Of a stretch of DNA of 64,000 nt, positions 26,869-35,736 are shown in pieces. The stretch spans positions 5,001,001 through 5,065,000 of the forward strand of contig CP033464.1 of NCBI GenBank assembly GCA_007833815.1, in the 5' to 3' direction. Numbering within the stretch: position 1 is the first letter of the stretch; every line of letters begins with the position of its first letter. The notes under the pieces were generated by a model, which saw only the letters and a program-made list of their open reading frames with translations, did not search any database and had not been told where the DNA came from. The stretch is from Brevibacillus laterosporus. Its GTDB lineage: Bacteria; Bacillota; Bacilli; Brevibacillales; Brevibacillaceae. The position numbers and the translations under genes are program-made.

Positions 26869-27375
26869 TTACAGGACGGATACAGAAGAAGTAATCGCTT
26901 TTTTTATCACCATCTGCTCTTCTTCTGATAAGTGGTAAACGGAAGTACCTTTCTCAATTGGCTTAGCATACGTCCGCGATTCTTCCCTACCATAAATACT
27001 TGTAATAACTACACCATTTTCTTGCTCATCCAAAAATGCCAAGGAAAAACTTAAATCGCTTCCCATTTCTCCAAAAGCATTATACCGATGTACAGCAATA
27101 TTCCCCGCTTGTGTCGACATTTTTTGGGATAAACGATTGACTATAAATTGCTGATCGCTAAGCTTTCCTTCCCATGCATCCATATCTCCAAGCAAGCGGT
27201 TTAATGTTTCTTCCAGATTGTCTCCTTCGCTTCGAACAAAGAAACGATTCATTCTTTTACGTAAACGATTCATTTTGGTATGTAAGACGATAATATACAC
27301 GAGGGTCAGCAGTGTAATTCCGCATAATCCAAAGAGGATATACGGTGACTGAATCGCGAGTAAAGCTTGCTGCAT
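26869..27375 (-). CDS. DUF4446 family membrane-anchored protein
   Basis: A 168-residue protein with one N-terminal transmembrane helix (about 8-30), a basic patch (KMNRLRKRMNRFF), a helical linker, and the DUF4446 domain with VHRYNAFGEMGSDLSFSLAFLD followed by NGVVITSIYGREESRTYAKPI, the family hallmark. Its function is unknown. The ATG 27375 is used because GGAAG lies seven bases upstream; the longer frame to 27426 has no site. Confidence 0.82.
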   Translation of the reverse strand: MQQALLAIQSPYILFGLCGITLLTLVYIIVLHTKMNRLRKRMNRFFVRSEGDNLEETLNRLLGDMDAWEGKLSDQQFIVNRLSQKMSTQAGNIAVHRYNAFGEMGSDLSFSLAFLDEQENGVVITSIYGREESRTYAKPIEKGTSVYHLSEEEQMVIKKAITSSVSVL

Positions 27376-27494
27376 AGAAATACTTCCTTTCTCGACCAAC
27401 TTCATACTAACCCATTTTAACGCCAAGCTATTGAAAAGATCAATTACTTGAGACTGTTTCCAGTAAAAAAATTACTCATTTTATTACTATAACA

Positions 27495-27534
27495 AGAAAA
27501 ACGGCCTCTCTTCATATCGAAGAAGCCGTTTTTC
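27495..27534 (-). terminator. Terminator after the 200-residue paralogue gene
   Basis: On the minus strand AAAAACGGCTTCTTC pairs with GAAGAGAGGCCGTTTTT with one bulge. Confidence 0.8.
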
Positions 27535-27593
27535 ATATAAACTCCGTGTCTTGAACGTTCATTCTCACCCTGCCCATTCCATCATGATTTCTG

Positions 27594-28196
27594 CTATACT
27601 TCCAGTAATAGCATTTCCTTACGTAGCAATCTCAATTGTGCTTTTGAACGTTTCACTTGCTCCTTATTTTTGTTTTGTAATGCTTCGTGTAGAGTCGCTA
27701 ATTCATAATCAAGCTCTAGTCGCAATACAGGTATTCTTTCTTCGGCATCCCTTCTTTTCAAGGCAGCAATTACTTGGTCCATGGTTACGTTACACGCTTT
27801 TTCATAGATCACTTTTTTCTCAGCTCCTTTAATCTTTACAATTCGTACAGCCTCACCGTACCTGATGTTCTTCACTAGGGTTTGATGTTCATTAATAATT
27901 TTGACCACTGCATGGCCTTTAGCCTGCTCGATAAATTGGTACAGTACCATCGCCAGTCTAATATCTCGAACGGCGTAATGATATTCCTCAAGCTTGTATC
28001 GTTCTCCACTTTTGGCTAAAACCAACTGATGTCCACCACTATCTGCTGTAATATCCATTCGAATTGTATGAGCTGCTTCTTTTACTTTGACAGATAATCC
28101 ATTCTGATGAAGCGTCTCCAATAAGGAAAGGAAAGTAGTTCGGTCAAACCAAACAATGATATTGCTGTACTCTAACTCGTTATAGGTTTTCTTCAT
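27594..28196 (-). CDS. Conserved hypothetical protein (paralogue of gene at 25931)
   Basis: A 200-residue protein. It shares the core pattern with the 25931 gene: an aspartate-isoleucine helix start (AVRDIRLAMVLYQFIEQAKG), the next HAVVKIINEHQTLVKN strands and a following VIYEKA segment. The C-terminus is a charged helix pair. ATG 28196 is chosen, nine bases after GGGGGG; ATG 28205 is also possible. Function unknown. Confidence 0.62.
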   Translation of the reverse strand: MKKTYNELEYSNIIVWFDRTTFLSLLETLHQNGLSVKVKEAAHTIRMDITADSGGHQLVLAKSGERYKLEEYHYAVRDIRLAMVLYQFIEQAKGHAVVKIINEHQTLVKNIRYGEAVRIVKIKGAEKKVIYEKACNVTMDQVIAALKRRDAEERIPVLRLELDYELATLHEALQNKNKEQVKRSKAQLRLLRKEMLLLEV

Positions 28197-28573
28197 ACAC
28201 TTCATCCCCCCAAAATACACCGAATTATCAGATTATAGATAAGCCCTTGGGAATGGGTTGTATATCCTATTACTGTCCAGCGATTTTTGTGACACTCCCT
28301 TGCAAGTATTTCCTGTTGGATTGCCACCCCTATTGGATACATGGTAGGAATGTTGTTCTGTTCCTTACTTACCCCGATTTAGGTTCATGAAACCAAACAA
28401 GTTACACTCTAGGAAAAACCCCCGATAGTCTGCTTATCTGTGTGGTATGATATCATATGGAGAGAATTTCGCTTTCTTCACGGCTCTAGAGCCCTTTTTG
28501 CTCTGTGATAAAGGAAAGAGGCATCTGCAGTTACATAAAATGAACAACGTACTCACTTGAAAGGAGTTTACAT
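28197..28573. other. Divergent intergenic region
   Basis: Promoter region for the two divergent genes. It includes a small GC-rich palindrome, GGCTCTAGAGCC, followed by TTTTT (28481-28498), that could be an attenuator of the yktB leader. No gene is seen. Confidence 0.4.
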
Positions 28574-29206
28574 ATGACCACTTTTTCTGGCTTTCAATCT
28601 GAGGATTTTGAGGTATTTTCCGTTGAAGGATTAGACGAGAGAATGGAAGGCATCAAAGATCAAATTCGGCCCAAATTAACCTTTCTAGGTGAACATTTTG
28701 CTCCTCAACTTGGTCTGGCACTAGGAGATGAAATGTTTTATCATGTAGCCAAACACGCACGTCGTACGGTTAATCCACCTAAAGATACATGGGTAGCTTG
28801 GGCAAATGACAAACGAGGTTACAAAAAACATCCTCATTTTCAAATTGGACTGTGGGGCACTCACCTATTTGTTTGGTACGCCCTTATTTATGAGTCTCCG
28901 TTTAAACAAGAAATCGGACAAAACATGGAAAAACATTTGAAGAAGATCATGTCCCTTGTGCCAGGACATTTTCAGTGGTCTCCAGATCATATGCAACCAC
29001 ACAGTACGTCACAAGTTGAGTTGGGTGAAGAAGGACTATTAAACCTTATCCAACGTCTTCAAACTGTAAAAAAAGCAGAAATCCTTTGCGGAATCACTAT
29101 TGATAAAAATGATTCAATTTTACGAGATGGTGAAGCGCTTGTAGCTCACTTAGAGGAAACCTTCCAAGTCCTTACTCGTTTGTACATGCTAAATCGGCAA
29201 GTATAG
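28574..29206 (+). CDS. yktB: UPF0637 / DUF1054 protein (YktB-like)
   Basis: A 210-residue soluble protein matching the YktB pattern: an N-terminal FSGFQSEDFEVFSVEGLDERM, a central ARRTVNPPKDTWVAWANDKRGYK cluster around HPHFQIGLWGTHLFVWYALIYE, and a length near the family norm. Its biochemical role is unknown. AAAGGAG precedes the ATG. It is monocistronic with a strong terminator. Confidence 0.88.
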   Translation: MTTFSGFQSEDFEVFSVEGLDERMEGIKDQIRPKLTFLGEHFAPQLGLALGDEMFYHVAKHARRTVNPPKDTWVAWANDKRGYKKHPHFQIGLWGTHLFVWYALIYESPFKQEIGQNMEKHLKKIMSLVPGHFQWSPDHMQPHSTSQVELGEEGLLNLIQRLQTVKKAEILCGITIDKNDSILRDGEALVAHLEETFQVLTRLYMLNRQV

Positions 29207-29253
29207 GGGGCACTTTCTAGTAAATTGGTATGCTTTCTACTATCTATATGCAA

Positions 29254-29302
29254 AAGAACAGGTCCTTTTTCATGCAATTGTAAAGAACCTGTTCTTCTTT
29301 TT
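29254..29302 (+). terminator. Terminator between yktB and the monooxygenase gene
   Basis: Stem AAGAACAGGT / ACCTGTTCTT with a 23-nt loop, then CTTTTT. Suitable for both convergent genes. Confidence 0.8.
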
Positions 29303-29324
29303 AATAAAAAGTTCAAAAAGAGCG

Positions 29325-30296
29325 TCATGGCTTCCCTTGGAACGTTTTTTGTATAATGGTTTGAAACTCATTTACATCCCCCATCATTCGATTGAACAAC
29401 TCCTGAACAGTAGGGACATCATGGATTAAACCTACCACTTGTCCTGCCCAACCAAATCCATGCTCTGCATCCCCATCGTAGATAAAGCGACAATTGTTCC
29501 TGCCACTAATATATTCACGCAAGCCCTCATATCCTACGCCTTGTTTTTCTAGTTCTATAATATGCTCAGAGCCTTTCGTACTCACCACACGTGCAGGAGT
29601 ACCCAGTGAACGCTTGATAACGGTAGTATCATGCTCAGTCGCCTGGATAAGCGCCTGCTTGTAGGCAGCATGTGCATGAACACATTCTTGTGTTGCAATA
29701 AACCTAGTCCCCATTTCCACTCCTTCCGCCCCTAATGCAAGCGCTGCCAATAATCCCCGACCATCACCGATACCACCACTTGCAAGTACAGGGATATTTA
29801 CCGAATCAACTACACGGGGAATAAGCACGAAGGTTCCAATATCATCACGTCCTAAATGGCCCCCACCTTCCTGACCAACTGCCATTACAGCATCTGCTCC
29901 TATCGCTTCCGCTTTTTGTGCTTGTCTGACCGCTGCCACCAGCACCATACGTTTCATACCATATCCATCCGTACGACGAATCAGCGGCTCTGGATTCCCT
30001 CCTGTGATACTGATGACGCCAATTCCTTCTTCTATGGCTACATCCAACATTTCTTCATAAGGACGATCATGCTGACCAATAGCAAAGTTAACACCAAAAG
30101 GCTTTGTCGTTAATGTACGTACCTTTTGGATTTCAGCTCGCAAAGAATCTGGTGAAGGTAACGACATGGCCGTTATTTGACCTAGTCCACCTGCCTCGGA
30201 TACCGCAGCTGCCAATTCGGCATATGCCAGATGTGCCAATCCCCCTTGTATAATGGGGTACATAATGTTGAGCATCTCAGTAACTCTCGTATTCAT
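29325..30296 (-). CDS. Nitronate monooxygenase / 2-nitropropane dioxygenase family
   Basis: A 323-residue FMN-dependent TIM-barrel enzyme. Typical marks are YPIIQGGLAHLA at the N-terminus, PFGVNFAI, VGQEGGGHLGRDD and LASGGIGDGRGL (phosphate-binding). The family includes nitronate monooxygenases and FabK-type enoyl-ACP reductases, which are hard to separate by eye; the absence of fatty acid genes nearby favours the former. GGAGGG precedes the ATG. Confidence 0.85.
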   Translation of the reverse strand: MNTRVTEMLNIMYPIIQGGLAHLAYAELAAAVSEAGGLGQITAMSLPSPDSLRAEIQKVRTLTTKPFGVNFAIGQHDRPYEEMLDVAIEEGIGVISITGGNPEPLIRRTDGYGMKRMVLVAAVRQAQKAEAIGADAVMAVGQEGGGHLGRDDIGTFVLIPRVVDSVNIPVLASGGIGDGRGLLAALALGAEGVEMGTRFIATQECVHAHAAYKQALIQATEHDTTVIKRSLGTPARVVSTKGSEHIIELEKQGVGYEGLREYISGRNNCRFIYDGDAEHGFGWAGQVVGLIHDVPTVQELFNRMMGDVNEFQTIIQKTFQGKP

Positions 30297-30460
30297 CCTT
30301 AACCCTCCTTTCTGTTTTTCTTAACCTTCTGCTTTAAAAGGGATAAATCCTGCTATTACGGGAGTTATGCAAAAAAAAACACTTGCTTTCCCCCCCAATT
30401 TGCTATACTCAATTTTGTTGTTTTTCAAACTATTATAAAATAAAGTGAGGCGATACGATA

Positions 30461-31933
30461 ATGAGACAGGATAAAACCCCCTTGTTTAGCGGATTGGTGG
30501 AACATGCAGAGAGGAATCCCATTCAATTTCATATTCCAGGCCACAAAAAGGGGACGGGAATGAATCCTACGTTCCGAGAATTCATTGGGGAGAACGCTTT
30601 ATCAATTGACTTAATTAATATCGCCCCACTAGATGATTTGCACCATCCAAAAGCAATAATTAAAGAAGCACAGGATTTGGCGGCAGAAGCATTTGGTGCT
30701 GACCATACCTTTTTCTCTATACAAGGGACAAGCGGTGCAATCATGGCAATGATCATGGCAACTTGCAATCCTGGAGATAAGATTATTTTGCCTCGAAATG
30801 TGCATAAGTCTGTGACCGCTGCCATTATTTTTGCCGGTGCTATTCCAGTCTTTATACACCCAATCATGGATGAACAGCTAGGAATTGCTCATGGCATCAC
30901 ACCAAAAGCAGTACGAAAAGCAATGAGCGCCCATCCTGATGCAGCTGCCCTATTGGTCATTAATCCAACTTATTTTGGGATAGCTGGGGATTTACAACAA
31001 ATCGTAGAAATTTCCCATGAGTATAATGTACCTGTCCTAGTAGATGAAGCTCATGGTGCTCATATTCATTTTCATGAGGATATGCCATTATCTGCTATGC
31101 GAGCAGGCGCAGACATGGCTGCTACCAGCGTTCACAAGTTGGGAGGCTCCCTCACCCAAAGCTCCATTTTAAACGTAAGAGAAGGGCTTGTAGACGTCGA
31201 CAGAGTGAAAACCATTCTGAGCATGCTAACGACAACATCCACTTCCTACATTTTGCTCGCTTCCTTAGACATGGCTAGACAGCATTTAGCCTTACATGGA
31301 AAGCAAATGATAGAAAACTCCATTCGTATGGCTAACGCTGCGAGAGATGAAATTAACAAAATCCCTCGTCTGCGTTGTATAGGAAAAGAAATTTTAGGGA
31401 TGCCGGCTGAGTACGCCATGGACCCGACTAAATTGCTCATTCATGTACGTAACCTCGGAATTACTGGCTGGGAAGTTGAGAATTGGTTACGAGAAAAATA
31501 TAACATTGAAGTAGAAATGAGCGATCTCTACAACATTCTTTGCTTTGTGACGGCAGGAGACACTGAAGAAACCGTTGGTACATTAGTTTCTGCCTTGCAG
31601 CACCTAGCAGTTGAATTTGCTCATGCGGAACCAAGTGATTTAATTGAAATTTCATTGCCTGAAATCCCCGTGATCTCCCTTTCACCACGTGATGCTTTTT
31701 ATTCTGAAACGGAAATTGTCCCACTCGAACTTGCAGAAGGACGCATCATCACGGAATTCATTATGGTTTATCCTCCTGGTATTCCCATTTTATTCCCAGG
31801 AGAGGTTGTCACATCTGACAACATTCATTACATCAAAGAGAACCTGCGTGTAGGTCTTCCTGTACAAGGTCCTGAAGATGAAACCATTCAAACTATCAAG
31901 GTCGTAAAACGCCAAGCAGCTATACATGAATAA
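30461..31933 (+). CDS. speA: Arginine decarboxylase
   Basis: A 490-residue PLP-dependent Orn/Lys/Arg decarboxylase of the Bacillus SpeA type, making agmatine for polyamine synthesis. FHIPGHKKGTG is at 23-33, DEAHGAH at 195-201 and the PLP lysine in SVHKLGGSLTQS is Lys226. The C-terminal domain is complete and the length equals Bacillus SpeA. GAGGCG lies upstream of the ATG and a TATACT box about 60 bases before it. Confidence 0.92.
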   Translation: MRQDKTPLFSGLVEHAERNPIQFHIPGHKKGTGMNPTFREFIGENALSIDLINIAPLDDLHHPKAIIKEAQDLAAEAFGADHTFFSIQGTSGAIMAMIMATCNPGDKIILPRNVHKSVTAAIIFAGAIPVFIHPIMDEQLGIAHGITPKAVRKAMSAHPDAAALLVINPTYFGIAGDLQQIVEISHEYNVPVLVDEAHGAHIHFHEDMPLSAMRAGADMAATSVHKLGGSLTQSSILNVREGLVDVDRVKTILSMLTTTSTSYILLASLDMARQHLALHGKQMIENSIRMANAARDEINKIPRLRCIGKEILGMPAEYAMDPTKLLIHVRNLGITGWEVENWLREKYNIEVEMSDLYNILCFVTAGDTEETVGTLVSALQHLAVEFAHAEPSDLIEISLPEIPVISLSPRDAFYSETEIVPLELAEGRIITEFIMVYPPGIPILFPGEVVTSDNIHYIKENLRVGLPVQGPEDETIQTIKVVKRQAAIHE

Positions 31934-31937
31934 CACA

Positions 31938-31984
31938 TAAAAAGGTCCTCTCCTTTCTGATATTGACAAGGAGAGGATTTTTTG
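31938..31984 (+). terminator. Terminator after speA
   Basis: Stem TCCTCTCCTT / AAGGAGAGGA with a 12-nt loop followed by TTTTTTG. Confidence 0.88.
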
Positions 31985-32095
31985 TCACTCTATTTAACAA
32001 AACTTCGAAACTTTTCTAGACTTTATGACGTATAGTAAATTAGGTAGTCCATACTTAATATATGCCCTACGTCGCCTGAGAAAAGGAGAAATGAC

Positions 32096-32605
32096 ATGAA
32101 CACCACATCCACCACCACGAATCCCTATTCCTACTTGCTATGGATCGGGTATCTTATCCTTGCTATTGGCGGTTCTGCCTTATATGGAGGTAGTCTCAGC
32201 CTACATTTTGATCACTGGTCATTTGATCTCGGTGCGTACTGGGTCATCATATCCGCTAGTTGTAGCTGGATTCTTTTATTTGGAATCACCTATCTGATTG
32301 GCTATAAGAAAATCAGTTTACGCTGGCTGGTTCAAATTAGCTTGGAGACCACCGTATACGGTGTTACCGTTCTTATTGCTGCCTCTTTAGTTAACCTTAT
32401 AGCAAGAGGATTGCATTTCCCAAGCTTATTGATGGTAACTCCCAATATCTTACTTGTCCTTTTCTCCAACATTTTAATGGCCGATCATTATATCAGCGAA
32501 ATGAAAACCCAAAATTTTCCAAAACAACTATCCCTTCTCTTGTGGCTTGCGCTGTTAGATGGGTTCGGTATATTCTTTTTATACTTTTTCAGTAAGATGT
32601 TCTAA
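32096..32605 (+). CDS. Integral membrane protein, unknown function
   Basis: A 169-residue protein with about five predicted transmembrane segments (roughly 13-32, 44-66, 78-100, 108-126, 142-165). I do not recognise the family. AAAAGGAG precedes the ATG. It stands alone between speA and a convergent gene. Confidence 0.65.
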   Translation: MNTTSTTTNPYSYLLWIGYLILAIGGSALYGGSLSLHFDHWSFDLGAYWVIISASCSWILLFGITYLIGYKKISLRWLVQISLETTVYGVTVLIAASLVNLIARGLHFPSLLMVTPNILLVLFSNILMADHYISEMKTQNFPKQLSLLLWLALLDGFGIFFLYFFSKMF

Positions 32606-32634
32606 TAAACTAAAAACTACTTGCTTACCATATC

Positions 32635-32674
32635 AAAAGGCTGATAGGAAATTATATCCTACCAGCCTTTTTGT
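32635..32674. terminator. Bidirectional terminator
   Basis: Stem AAAAGGCTG-TAGGA / TCCTA-CAGCCTTTTT with a small internal mismatch, between convergent genes. Confidence 0.85.
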
Positions 32675-32678
32675 ATTA

Positions 32679-34589
32679 TTATTCGTCTTCGTCCTCATCA
32701 TCGTCGTCATAAGAACTAAATAAGGATGTATACAGACCTTCCTCATCATCACGATCATCCAACCATACTAAACGATTGCCACCGATTGCGATCTCAGATG
32801 GTTCAGCATCACTATCAAATGGAGATCTGAAACGTTGCTTATCCATATCATACATGACATAGCGATCAAGATCGTCTCCGCCTTTTTCTACTTCAGTTTC
32901 ATAGAAAATGATATTTTTCGATACGATCGGCTTCTCTTGATCTCCTTCTTCTTCATATAGAAGATCAGTACGATTCATCTTGAATGAATACACGAAAATG
33001 TCTTTATCTTTTGTATCACTATTATAAGCAGACCAAGCTGCAAATCCATCGCCAAGACCGATACTGTCTGCATTTTCTACTTCTTCCTTCATGATACGTC
33101 CGCCATCTTCATAATCATAAATGACAACATCTTGATAATTATCGTCATCGCCATCAATCAAAGCTACAGCTTTATGATTAATAGCAACACTGCGAATGCC
33201 ACCTTTGGATTCATGCAGTTCAGATGTTTTATTCTTTTTTAAATTGGTTAGATTAGCGGTATTCGAGCGTTTGCTACCACTTACCCAAACAAGATGTTCA
33301 TTATAAATAGCATACAAACCTTCTACGACATCTGTTTTCTTAGTAGTGATCTTGGTAGATTCACCTGTTTCGATGTCGTAAGCCACTAATACATTATCAT
33401 CATTATCGTAGTAAACCACGTAAGAATCACTTACCACTGGATGCTCTGCTTCATGCTTTTCGGGAGAAACAGTAGTAGTTCTACGAGTTTTGGCATCATA
33501 CAGCATAACGCGAGATTCTTTTTTACCTTCCTTCAAGAAGGCAACATGGTTTTTGCTAGCTGCTGGAGAAGCTACATTTTTTAAATTTTCGCCCTTGCCA
33601 AGCACTTTGCTTTTCTCTTTTTTCGTGTCATATAATTTCAATGTCAAGTTGTTGCTTTTACCTGTAGCATATAGCACGTAGCGTCCACTCATCACAGGAG
33701 GCATTTTTTCATTGTAATCACTATTAACTTTATACGAATTATCTTTATTGGTATCTAGATAATACAATGAGCTACCCGTTCCATATAAAAGATAACGTCC
33801 GTTGAAATCAAACAGCTTTTCATCTCCTCTTTCGTGGGTCAACACTTTGGATTTACTGCTCTCTTGTTGCGTTTTTTCAATATTACCGCTTATTTGGTTC
33901 AAGAAAACGATATCATCGTCAACAATGATGGGATGAGCTGGTGTAGCCTTCCCCCAGTAAGTTTTATACTCTTTAGAAGATCCTAATATATTATGATACA
34001 ATTCAGATTTTCCGTTACGCTCATCTTGCCAAACCACTTGGTCATCATAAACGGAAGGATGGCTAGCTTTTCCGCTTGTGGATATGCGTTGTTCTTTGCT
34101 GTTGTTTACTTCAATCGCATAAATATTTGTTCCACCATCACGCTTGTCTTTCCAAACAACTACACCATCTTTAAAGCTTAGCTCTTCTGGATCAGTTACT
34201 CTTGCACTTTGGCTCGTAAGTTCACGCTCTTTATCCTTTTTCAGATCATAAGCATATAATTGGTAACGATTGTTTTCCACTTGAGCCCAAACTACCGTAT
34301 TTCCATCGATACGTGGTGCTACTTTCTTAGATTTATTGCTAGAAATTTTCTTTGATATTTTTTCATCATCCACATCATAAACCACAATGGAATAATTCTT
34401 CCCGGATTCCTCCACCCATACAGCATAATCCCCATCGAAATCCATACCATAAGGGGCAGCTGCAGTGTCACCATTCACTGTAATCTTTTCCTCATCATAA
34501 TTGGCTGCTAATACTGGGTTCACACTACTAACTAAAGTCGTTGCCATGGCAAAAACAGCTATCCATCGCTGAAAGCTCTTCTTCGTCAT
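32679..34589 (-). CDS. Secreted beta-propeller protein (TolB-like repeats) with acidic tail
   Basis: A 636-residue exported protein. A signal peptide (about 1-28, cleavage after VLA) is followed by many repeats of about 45-50 residues of the form 'P.v.g..vvW.d.r.g...iy.yd', for example HPSVYDDQVVWQDERNGKSE, as in TolB/WD40-like propellers. The last residues are almost only Asp and Glu. It probably acts outside the cell in binding or scaffolding. AGGAG precedes the ATG. No catalytic motif is visible. Confidence 0.72.
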   Translation of the reverse strand: MTKKSFQRWIAVFAMATTLVSSVNPVLAANYDEEKITVNGDTAAAPYGMDFDGDYAVWVEESGKNYSIVVYDVDDEKISKKISSNKSKKVAPRIDGNTVVWAQVENNRYQLYAYDLKKDKERELTSQSARVTDPEELSFKDGVVVWKDKRDGGTNIYAIEVNNSKEQRISTSGKASHPSVYDDQVVWQDERNGKSELYHNILGSSKEYKTYWGKATPAHPIIVDDDIVFLNQISGNIEKTQQESSKSKVLTHERGDEKLFDFNGRYLLYGTGSSLYYLDTNKDNSYKVNSDYNEKMPPVMSGRYVLYATGKSNNLTLKLYDTKKEKSKVLGKGENLKNVASPAASKNHVAFLKEGKKESRVMLYDAKTRRTTTVSPEKHEAEHPVVSDSYVVYYDNDDNVLVAYDIETGESTKITTKKTDVVEGLYAIYNEHLVWVSGSKRSNTANLTNLKKNKTSELHESKGGIRSVAINHKAVALIDGDDDNYQDVVIYDYEDGGRIMKEEVENADSIGLGDGFAAWSAYNSDTKDKDIFVYSFKMNRTDLLYEEEGDQEKPIVSKNIIFYETEVEKGGDDLDRYVMYDMDKQRFRSPFDSDAEPSEIAIGGNRLVWLDDRDDEEGLYTSLFSSYDDDDEDEDE

Positions 34590-34694
34590 AATTTAACTCC
34601 TCTCTACAAAATATTCCATTTTTCTCTATCCTTCTTATTATTTATCAACTAAATGAAGAAGTAAATAAAAATCTTTAGAAATAAAATGAAAAAG

Positions 34695-34722
34695 CAAAAA
34701 ACACACTCATAATGAGCGTGTT
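34695..34722 (-). terminator. Terminator of the SR1-like RNA
   Basis: On the minus strand AACACGCTCAT pairs with ATGAGTGTGTT (one mismatch, G-T) and is followed by TTTTTGC. It ends the transcript about 50 bases after the SR1P stop. Confidence 0.8.
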
Positions 34723-34770
34723 CAATAAACGAAAGACTCAATATATTCAAAAATATATCTTCAAAATAGC

Positions 34771-34893
34771 CTATTCATGTTCATTATCATGCTGATGGCA
34801 CGGGCAATCGCATAAACCGTAAAGTGTTTTCACTTGTGGCGATTCTAAATGTTCAATGATGTCTCCGCATTTCTGACAAACGATTGTCGTCAT
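34771..34893 (-). CDS. sr1P: SR1P, GapA-binding peptide
   Basis: A 40-codon frame with GGGGGC five bases before its ATG. The peptide opens MTTIVCQKCGDIIEHLES and has VKTLYGLC and a Cys/His-rich end, matching SR1P (opening MGTIVCQTC..IEHFE, followed by VLYG.C). SR1P binds glyceraldehyde-3-phosphate dehydrogenase GapA and promotes RNase J1 action in B. subtilis. It is easily missed because of its size. Confidence 0.85.
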   Translation of the reverse strand: MTTIVCQKCGDIIEHLESPQVKTLYGLCDCPCHQHDNEHE

Positions 34894-34933
34894 GATAAGC
34901 CCCCTATAAAATAAGTCTACTTTCAAAAACATT

Positions 34934-34952
34934 TTAATTAGTATGTCACATT
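34934..34952 (-). promoter_or_regulatory. CcpN-type operator, downstream of promoter
   Basis: The minus-strand sequence TGTGACATACT fits the CcpN consensus TRTGHYATAYW at every position. The 19-bp block recurs exactly at 35074-35092. It lies about 20-35 bases into the transcript. Confidence 0.65.
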
Positions 34953-34974
34953 AATTAAAGTATGTGTTGTATCC

Positions 34975-35003
34975 ATCTTAATATGCTATACATTATCTGT
35001 CAA
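34975..35003 (-). promoter_or_regulatory. Sigma-A promoter of sr1
   Basis: On the minus strand the -35 box is TTGACA (34998-35003), the spacer 17 bp, and the -10 box TAAGAT (34975-34980). Confidence 0.75.
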
Positions 35004-35073
35004 TAGGCTACTGAAATCAACTGTAACATCCCTTTGTTTCTTATAATAACTACTTTGATAAGCTTATTACACA

Positions 35074-35092
35074 TTAATTAGTATGTCACATT
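35074..35092 (-). promoter_or_regulatory. CcpN-type operator, upstream copy
   Basis: An exact 19-bp repeat of the block at 34934-34952, again containing TGTGACATACT on the minus strand, about 80-100 bases upstream of the sr1 start. Two sites around the promoter would allow cooperative repression. Confidence 0.65.
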
Positions 35093-35144
35093 TAGGCGAC
35101 ACGAAATTTTAAGCTATTGTTTGAAATAGATCTACATCTTTTCA

Positions 35145-35184
35145 GAAAAAAAACAGCCTCTTCCATTCCAACGGAGGAGGCTGT
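35145..35184 (-). terminator. Terminator after DUF3055-like gene
   Basis: Stem ACAGCCTC-TTCC / GGAGGAGGCTGT with an 8-nt loop, followed on the minus strand by T8. Confidence 0.85.
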
Positions 35185-35214
35185 CATATTAAGGATTGTC
35201 TATTTACATCTAGG

Positions 35215-35511
35215 TTAGTATTGATCCTGAAATGGCATGGACGGTAAGTTATCACGAAAGAATTGAGAGAGCTCATTTGCTTGGGTCAAACATGACAATT
35301 TAAAGATTTCTTGCAGATGTTTTGGATTCAGTGTGTCTTCTGAACTTAATAACGTTGATTGTCCAGTCTGCATACATACCACCATTGGTTTTCCAAAAAA
35401 ACGGTGTGTGTACACTATCCCAAAATCATAGCGAGTCGTTTCGGTTGCAAAGCCCAGAAAACGAACCTTGGCCTCTTCGTTCACGTCATACAACAATTCC
35501 ATTACTTCCAT
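35215..35511 (-). CDS. DUF3055 / SAV0927-family protein
   Basis: A 98-residue soluble protein. The segment KVRFLGFATETTRYDFGIVY followed by THRFFGKPMVVCMQTGQS is the kind of conserved core seen in the small DUF3055 family of Bacillota, of unknown role. The start at 35511 lies near GAGGGT. The family is recalled from memory. Confidence 0.7.
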   Translation of the reverse strand: MEVMELLYDVNEEAKVRFLGFATETTRYDFGIVYTHRFFGKPMVVCMQTGQSTLLSSEDTLNPKHLQEIFKLSCLTQANELSQFFRDNLPSMPFQDQY

Positions 35512-35736
35512 CGCGATACCCTCCCATCTTGTATGATCTTTTTTCTCCTCGCCCCATTCTTTTCTCGACTGGGATAAATGCCCACCGATCGCTTTATCAG
35601 AATATGAGAAGGAGCTAAAAAGGGTTCACCCATCACACAATCCTTACATTTGGAAAATCACACATTACTATATAACCTTTTTTAAATAATATGAAACTTT
35701 TCCCTTTTTATATCCGTACTTTACTACAGAGGATAT

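Larger units (their letters stand above)
34696..34968 (-). ncRNA. sr1: SR1-like dual-function small RNA
   Basis: A transcript of about 270 nt is predicted from the promoter at 34975-35003 to the terminator at 34695-34722, with the SR1P frame inside it. In B. subtilis SR1 is a 205-nt RNA that pairs with ahrC mRNA and also encodes the GapA-binding peptide SR1P. The base-pairing part was not tested here. The start site is inferred from the -10 box. Confidence 0.65.

Noticed and set aside
30383-30410. speA promoter TTGCTT...TATACT
   Set aside because: The spacing is only 15 bp and the -35 box weak, so it is mentioned but not called.
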